This document shows positions 59,450 through 64,000 of a stretch of DNA of 64,000 nt, piece by piece. The notes below the pieces were generated by a model, which was not told the origin of the DNA, did no database searches, and saw only the letters and a list, made by a program, of their open reading frames with translations. This stretch comes from Mycobacterium sp. ACS4054. Lineage in GTDB: Bacteria > Actinomycetota > Actinomycetes > Mycobacteriales > Mycobacteriaceae. The position numbers and the translations under genes are program-made. The DNA is taken from contig NZ_LZHV01000035.1 of the NCBI RefSeq assembly GCF_001667275.1, positions 39,337-103,336 of the forward strand, in the 5' to 3' direction. Positions within the stretch are counted from its first letter, which is position 1; every line of letters starts with the position of its first letter.

Positions 59450-60640
59450 ATGGAGCTAACTCTGCGCCGCACGCCGCGCCGGCGAGGTGCGGCCAGCGGT
59501 GCGGCTGAAAGCTGGTTCCTGCAGCGGGGTTTGCCGTCGGTCCTCACCCGCCGCGCCCGCTGGCGACGCCTCTGGCCACGTTCGGCGCCCATGCTGGCGG
59601 CATACGCGACGTTGCAGGCGTGCGTGCTGCCGGTCTATCTGATCACCGGCGGCCACGACATCGAAATCACCGGAACGCCAACAACTTCCGAGCTGATCGT
59701 GCTGGCGGTCGTCGGTCTCAGCCTCCCGCTGATGGTGCTGATCGGCTGGCTGGTGTCCCGGTCACGAAGCGGGCGGACGCGGGCCGCTCTGGCGACGGCG
59801 TCGGTTCTGGTGGTCGCCGGCGTCGGGGTGGCGACGGGCGACGCCGCGCAACTGCCGCAGCAGGCGGCGGTGATCGTCGTCGTGCTGATCCTGACCGGCT
59901 TCGGCATCGGCTCGGTGGTCGGTTGGGCGATGCGCATGATGCTGTCGCACTTCACAATGGTCGGCGCGCTGGCGGTTCGGGCGTTGCCGGTCGTGTTGCT
60001 GACCGCGTTGGTGTTCTTCAACACCTACGTCTGGCTGATGGCCGCGACGATCAGCGGGAACCGGCTGGGGCTGGCGATGGCGTTCCTGGTCTCCATCGCG
60101 GCGGCCTTCGTCGTCTCGGCCACCGTCGAGCGGGTCCGGCCGATGCTGAAGTCGACGGCGGCGCTGCCCGCGGAAAAGGAACACCTCGCCGGCACGCCGT
60201 TCGCGGGCTTGCCCGACGCCGGAGATTCCGCGCCGCTGAAGAAGACGGAACGCCTCAACGTGGTGTTCGTGCTGGCCGCCTCGCAACTGGCGCAGATCCT
60301 GGTGGTGGCGGTGGTGACCGCCGCGATCTACCTGATTCTCGGCTTGATCGTGCTGAGCCCCGAGCTGCTCAACGAATGGACCCACACCTACAAGAGCACC
60401 GCGACCGTGCTGGGATTCACGCTGCCGGTTCCGGATTCGCTGGTGCACATGAGCCTTTTCCTCGGCGCGCTGACCTTCATGTACATCAGCGCCCGCGCGG
60501 CCGGCGACGCGGAGTACCGCTCCACCTTCCTGGACCCGCTGATCGAGGACCTGCACACCACCCTGATCGCGCGCAACCGCTATCGCGGCGCCGTGGCGCC
60601 CACCGCCCGTGCTGTTGACGGCACCGGCGGTAGTGACTAA
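59450..60640 (+). CDS. Integral membrane protein (Rv2113-like)
   Basis: A 396-residue multi-spanning membrane protein of unknown function, conserved in mycobacteria beside dop (Rv2113, 397 residues). About eight hydrophobic helices are visible, for example SAPMLAAYATLQACVLPVYL, LIVLAVVGLSLPLMVLIGWL, VIVVVLILTGFGIGSVVGWAM, VVLLTALVFFNTYVWLMAATI, AFLVSIAAAFVVSATVERV and ILVVAVVTAAIYLILGLIVL. A hydrophilic loop with many charges lies near residues 230-270 and the C-terminus is cytoplasmic-like (DLHTTLIARNRYRG). It is divergent from dop and 9 bases upstream of the next gene. Confidence 0.88.
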   Translation: MELTLRRTPRRRGAASGAAESWFLQRGLPSVLTRRARWRRLWPRSAPMLAAYATLQACVLPVYLITGGHDIEITGTPTTSELIVLAVVGLSLPLMVLIGWLVSRSRSGRTRAALATASVLVVAGVGVATGDAAQLPQQAAVIVVVLILTGFGIGSVVGWAMRMMLSHFTMVGALAVRALPVVLLTALVFFNTYVWLMAATISGNRLGLAMAFLVSIAAAFVVSATVERVRPMLKSTAALPAEKEHLAGTPFAGLPDAGDSAPLKKTERLNVVFVLAASQLAQILVVAVVTAAIYLILGLIVLSPELLNEWTHTYKSTATVLGFTLPVPDSLVHMSLFLGALTFMYISARAAGDAEYRSTFLDPLIEDLHTTLIARNRYRGAVAPTARAVDGTGGSD

Positions 60641-60649
60641 TTTCACCGT

Positions 60650-61294
60650 GTGTCCGCCCCCGAATCCGACCGCGTCGTCGGTAAACACGCACTCGACCTG
60701 GCAGGAAAGCGCTACGGCGAGGTGCTACTCGTCACCGCCGGCGAGGCCGGCCCCCAGGCGACGGTCTACAACAGCTTCCCGCTGAACGACTGCCCGGCCG
60801 ACTTGTGGTCCGCGCTCGACCCGCACGCCATCGCCGCCGAACACGGTGTGGCCGCGGCGCTGCTCAACGGCCCGCGGTACTGGCTGATGAACGCGATCGA
60901 AAAAGAGGCCCAGGGCCCACAGGTGACCAAGAACTTCGGCGGGATCGAGATGATCCAGCAGGCCACCGTCCTGCTGTCTTCGATGAATCCCGCGCCGTAC
61001 ATCCCGAACAAGGTCAATCGTCACACGGTCTTCGTGTTCAATGCCGGCCAACAGGTCTACGAGCTCATCGACCCGCAGGGACAGCACTGGGTAATGCAGA
61101 CCTGGAGCCAGGTCGCCGACCCCAACCTGTCGCAAGCCGACCTACCGCGGCTCGCCGACCGGCTCGACCTGCCGGCGGGGTGGACCTACCAGCCGCGGGT
61201 GCTCACCGAGGAACTGCGCGTGGACACCAAAACCCGGGCGGCCCAAGTGCTGCAGGACAACCTGACCAACAGCTACTCGCTGGTGACCGACTGA
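60650..61294 (+). CDS. Conserved mycobacterial protein (Rv2114-like)
   Basis: A 214-residue soluble protein of unknown function, matching M. tuberculosis Rv2114 in position and approximate length. The N-terminus VVGKHALDLAGKRYGEVLLVTAG is followed by a compact alpha/beta-looking domain: YNSFPLNDCPADLWSALDP, NGPRYWLMNAIE, FVFNAGQQVYELIDPQGQHWVMQTWSQV. The C-terminal part RLADRLDLPAGWTYQPRVL suggests a lipocalin-like or small-molecule-binding fold, but this is a guess. Starts at GTG. It follows the membrane protein gene by 9 bases (likely operon) and is convergent with mpa. Confidence 0.85.
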   Translation: MSAPESDRVVGKHALDLAGKRYGEVLLVTAGEAGPQATVYNSFPLNDCPADLWSALDPHAIAAEHGVAAALLNGPRYWLMNAIEKEAQGPQVTKNFGGIEMIQQATVLLSSMNPAPYIPNKVNRHTVFVFNAGQQVYELIDPQGQHWVMQTWSQVADPNLSQADLPRLADRLDLPAGWTYQPRVLTEELRVDTKTRAAQVLQDNLTNSYSLVTD

Positions 61295-61333
61295 CGGCCG
61301 AAGCCGTCGAAACTCGCGACGCGGCTTGGGCGC

Positions 61334-63163
61334 CTACAGGTACTGGCCGAGGTTGGACTCGGTGTCGATCGCCCGCGATGCGCTCGAGCTCTTGCCGGTG
61401 ACCAGGGTGCGGATGTAGACGATCCGCTCGCCCTTCTTGCCCGAAATCCGCGCCCAGTCATCGGGGTTGGTGGTGTTGGGCAGGTCCTCGTTCTCGGCGA
61501 ACTCGTCGACGATCGAGTCGAGCAGATGCTGGATGCGCAGACCGGGTTGCCCGGTCTCCAGCACCGACTTGATCGCGTTCTTCTTCGCGCGGTCGACGAC
61601 GTTCTGGATCATCGCCCCGGAGTTGAAGTCCTTGAAGTACATGACTTCCTTGTCACCGTTGGCGTAGGTGACCTCCAGGAACCGGTTGTCGTCGATCTCG
61701 GCGTACATCCGCTCGACGACCTTCTCGATCATCGCCCGGATGCACGCCGACCGGTCGCCTCCGAACTCGGCGAGGTCATCGGCGTGCACCGGCAGCGACT
61801 CGACCAGGTACTTCGAGAAGATGTCTTGCGCCGCTTCGGCATCCGGCCGCTCGATCTTGATCTTCACGTCCAGACGGCCGGGCCGCAGGATCGCCGGGTC
61901 GATCATGTCCTCACGGTTGGAGGCGCCGATCACGATGACATTCTCCAGCCCCTCGACGCCGTCGATCTCGCTCAGCAGCTGCGGGACGACCGTGGTCTCG
62001 ACGTCCGAGGAGACCCCGGTGCCGCGGGTGCGGAAGATCGAGTCCATCTCGTCGAAGAACACGATCACCGGCGTTCCTTCGGACGCCTTTTCGCGCGCCC
62101 GCTGGAAGATCAGGCGGATGTGCCGCTCGGTCTCGCCGACGAACTTGTTCAGCAGTTCGGGGCCCTTGATGTTGAGGAAGTAGGACTTCGCCTCGCGCGC
62201 GTCGTCGCCGCGCACCTCGGCCATCTTCTTGGCCAGCGAATTCGCCACCGCCTTGGCGATCAACGTCTTCCCGCAGCCGGGCGGGCCGTACAGCAACACA
62301 CCCTTGGGCGGGCGCAGCGCGTACTCCCGGTACAGCTCCTTGTGCAGGAAGGGCAGCTCCACGGCGTCGCGGATCTGCTCGATCTGGCGAGTCAGGCCAC
62401 CGATGTCGGAGTAGCTGACGTCGGGCACCTCCTCGAGCACCAGATCCTCGACCTCGGCCTTGGGGATGCGCTCGAACGCGTAGCCGGCCTTGGTGTCGAC
62501 CAGCAGAGAATCGCCAGGCCGCAACTTGCGCGGCCTGGTGTCGTCATTGAGAGCGTCGGGGTGACCCTCCGGCAGGTCCTCAGCCACCAGTGGCTCCGCG
62601 AGCCAGACGATGCGTTCCTCGTCGGCGTGACCGACGACCAGCGCCCGATGTCCATCCGCAAGCAGTTCGCGCAACGTCGAGATCTCGCCGACGGATTCGA
62701 ACGTGCCGGCCTCGACGACGGTCAGCGCCTCGTTGAGACGAACCGTCTGACCCTTCCGCAGCGACGAGGCGTCGATGTTGGGCGAGCAGGTCAAGCGCAT
62801 CTTGCGACCCGAGGTGAACACGTCCACCGTCTCGTCCTCGTGCGCGGCCAGCAAGACGCCATAGCCACTCGGCGGCTGCCCGAGCCGGTCGACTTCCTCC
62901 CGCAACGCGAGCAGTTGCTGGCGCGCCTCTTTGAGCGTCTCCATCAACTTCGAGTTGCGGGCCGCAAGCGAGTCGATACGGGCTTCGAGCTGATGCACGT
63001 CGCGCGCGGAGCGGGCGCTACCCTGCGCCCCGGCCGCATGCTCTAGTTGCTCGCGCAGCAACGCTGCCTCGCGGCGTAGTTCCTCTAATTCGGCAGCATC
63101 GCCGCTGGACAAGCCTGACTCGCGGGGGGTACCGAATGATTCAGAACGCTCTGAGCCACCCAT
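61334..63163 (-). CDS. mpa: Proteasome-associated ATPase Mpa (ARC)
   Basis: Hexameric AAA+ unfoldase that captures pupylated proteins and feeds them into the 20S proteasome. ATG 63163, preceded by GAAAGGAG, gives 609 residues, equal to M. tuberculosis Mpa. Domains: N-terminal coiled coil that binds Pup (about residues 15-95, [20 protein letters not shown]), tandem OB folds (100-235), AAA domain with Walker [21 protein letters not shown], Walker [12 protein letters not shown] and arginine finger region [11 protein letters not shown]. The C-terminus ends GQYL, the motif with penultimate Tyr that opens the proteasome gate. It is divergent from lppK. Confidence 0.98.
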   Translation of the reverse strand: MGGSERSESFGTPRESGLSSGDAAELEELRREAALLREQLEHAAGAQGSARSARDVHQLEARIDSLAARNSKLMETLKEARQQLLALREEVDRLGQPPSGYGVLLAAHEDETVDVFTSGRKMRLTCSPNIDASSLRKGQTVRLNEALTVVEAGTFESVGEISTLRELLADGHRALVVGHADEERIVWLAEPLVAEDLPEGHPDALNDDTRPRKLRPGDSLLVDTKAGYAFERIPKAEVEDLVLEEVPDVSYSDIGGLTRQIEQIRDAVELPFLHKELYREYALRPPKGVLLYGPPGCGKTLIAKAVANSLAKKMAEVRGDDAREAKSYFLNIKGPELLNKFVGETERHIRLIFQRAREKASEGTPVIVFFDEMDSIFRTRGTGVSSDVETTVVPQLLSEIDGVEGLENVIVIGASNREDMIDPAILRPGRLDVKIKIERPDAEAAQDIFSKYLVESLPVHADDLAEFGGDRSACIRAMIEKVVERMYAEIDDNRFLEVTYANGDKEVMYFKDFNSGAMIQNVVDRAKKNAIKSVLETGQPGLRIQHLLDSIVDEFAENEDLPNTTNPDDWARISGKKGERIVYIRTLVTGKSSSASRAIDTESNLGQYL

Positions 63164-63465
63164 GTTGCGCTCCTTTCCCACACCGAATTGGCGCGGTGGA
63201 TACCTTCAAAGCTACCGGCGATTGACCAATGATGTGGTGAGTCAAATACCCACGAAAAGTTAAGATTTTTGTCTCGCTGGTAATCTCGGCCACTAATCTC
63301 GCTGATCGAAAGGGCCGCAGTGACCGCAAAAAGCCTCGCCACGGGCTTGGTCGGCGCAGCCGACGTCGGCCCGACGGCCACGAGTGTGAGTTCGGTTGCA
63401 CCCGTTGGCCGCCGTCCGCCAGTTTCGAAGAGCGCCCCGACCCCGCGGCCGGCCTGATCGACTGG
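63164..63465. other. Divergent intergenic region between mpa and lppK
   Basis: About 300 bases without a gene, holding the start signals of both neighbours. The mpa side has the strong GAAAGGAG ribosome site. A locally AT-rich stretch near 63241-63275 (ACGAAAAGTTAAGATTTTTG) is the best place for promoters. I cannot assign -10/-35 pairs. No open frame here looks like a protein. Confidence 0.5.
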
Positions 63466-64000
63466 ATGCACCGACACCTGTCCGCCACGCTGGGCGCCGT
63501 CGCCGTCCTGGCGGCGGTCGGGATCTCCGGATGTTCGTCGCACCAACAACCCAGAATCGCCTCCTCCGCGCCCCCCGCGGCCCCGCCGACATCGAGCACG
63601 GTTGTCATTCCTCCGAGTACCCCGCTTCCGACGCCTGAAGCCCTAACCGACATCTTGACCCGGCTGGCGGACCCGAACGTACCCGGTATCAACAAAGTGA
63701 ATTTGGTCGAAGGCGCGACGCCCGAAAGCGCGGACACCCTGGACAAGTTCACCAACGCGTTGCGCGACAACGGCTACCTGCCCATCAACTTCGTCGCGCA
63801 CGACATCGCCTGGTCCGACAAGACCCCCGCCAACGTGGTGGCGACCATCGACGTCAACACCGCCCAGCGGGCCAACGGCAGCTTCCGCTTCCCAATGGAA
63901 TTCACGCCGTTCCAAGGGGGTTGGCAGTTGTCGCGGCGGACCGCCGAAATGCTGCTGGCGCTGGGCAAGTCGCCGGCGCCGGCGCCGCCCCCCGCCCCCG
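63466..64000 (+). CDS. lppK: Lipoprotein LppK (partial, runs off window end)
   Basis: The frame is open to base 64000, giving about 178 residues; M. tuberculosis LppK has about 189. The lipoprotein signal peptide is basic HRH, a hydrophobic run LSATLGAVAVLAAVG and the lipobox ISGC with Cys at about residue 23. A Pro/Ser/Thr-rich linker follows, then a domain with LTRLADPNVPGINKVNLVEGATP, ALRDNGYLPINFVAHDIAWSD and FPMEFTPFQGGWQLSRRTAEMLLALG, typical of mycobacterial low-molecular-weight LppK-like antigens. The end is Ala/Pro-rich. It would be acylated by Lgt and Lnt. Function unknown. Confidence 0.92.
   Translation, partial: MHRHLSATLGAVAVLAAVGISGCSSHQQPRIASSAPPAAPPTSSTVVIPPSTPLPTPEALTDILTRLADPNVPGINKVNLVEGATPESADTLDKFTNALRDNGYLPINFVAHDIAWSDKTPANVVATIDVNTAQRANGSFRFPMEFTPFQGGWQLSRRTAEMLLALGKSPAPAPPPAP

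Noticed and set aside
1..64000. Insertion sequences, prophage, tRNA or rRNA genes
   Set aside because: I found no transposase, integrase, terminal inverted repeats or cloverleaf-like sequences. Accessory segments (20.0-23.8 kb, 39.9-42.7 kb) show no mobile element ends.

Overview
The window is a piece of a high-GC mycobacterial chromosome, most likely from a slow-growing, Mycobacterium avium-complex-like species. The gene order from the mycoketide synthase through rbpA, ppm1, cobalamin genes, sigC, tat, paf and proteasome genes to mpa and lppK follows the M. tuberculosis Rv2048c-Rv2116 block. Several features argue against M. tuberculosis itself. ppm1 and lnt are separate genes, the blaC position is not occupied by blaC, the zinc-responsive ribosomal protein island is missing, and no PE21 or phage-type island separates pafA from prcA. 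Gene names rest on recognised protein families and synteny remembered from M. tuberculosis; no database search was possible.

Layout. 1-11.7 kb: most of a two-module polyketide synthase (Pks12, minus strand, C-terminus outside the window). 12-19.9 kb: a small Cys-rich protein, RbpA with an ECF-type promoter, the Ppm1/Lnt pair, an amidohydrolase, FxsA, a dienelactone-hydrolase-like protein, a DJ-1/PfpI protein and a PNPOx-fold protein. 20-23.8 kb: a four-gene operon (DUF1214-like protein, sulfotransferase, TetR, SDR) behind a 29-bp near-palindrome that overlaps its likely promoter. 23.9-39.4 kb: aerobic cobalamin genes (cobN; cobG-cobH-cobIJ; cobL-cobM-cobK) interleaved with an EspA-like ESX substrate, a PPE-PPW protein, and a zinc-finger membrane anti-sigma gene that runs in frame, without a stop, into sigC. 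39.4-46.3 kb: an F420-dependent reductase, a CpnT-like secreted toxin with a low-GC toxin tip and a coupled candidate immunity gene, a large esterase and PepE. 46.3-54.3 kb: 5'-3' exonuclease, a repeat-rich DUF4333 protein, HelY, TatC, TatA, PafC and PafB. 54.3-64 kb: the pupylation/proteasome set (pafA, prcA, prcB, pup, dop, mpa), two mycobacterial conserved proteins and the start of lppK.

How the genes work together. The cob genes cover much of the oxygen-dependent corrin pathway (CobG as O2-dependent marker, CobI/J/M/L methylations, CobK reduction, CobH rearrangement, CobN cobalt insertion); cobF is not in the window. PafA, Dop, Pup, Mpa and PrcAB form the complete Pup-proteasome system, and PafB/PafC form the adjacent WYL-type DNA-damage regulator. 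Ppm1 and Lnt serve mannosylation and lipoprotein acylation at the cell envelope. The most unusual elements are the in-frame anti-sigma/SigC reading frame, the low-GC toxin-immunity cassette grafted on a CpnT-like carrier, and the ESX-related genes placed among cobalamin genes.
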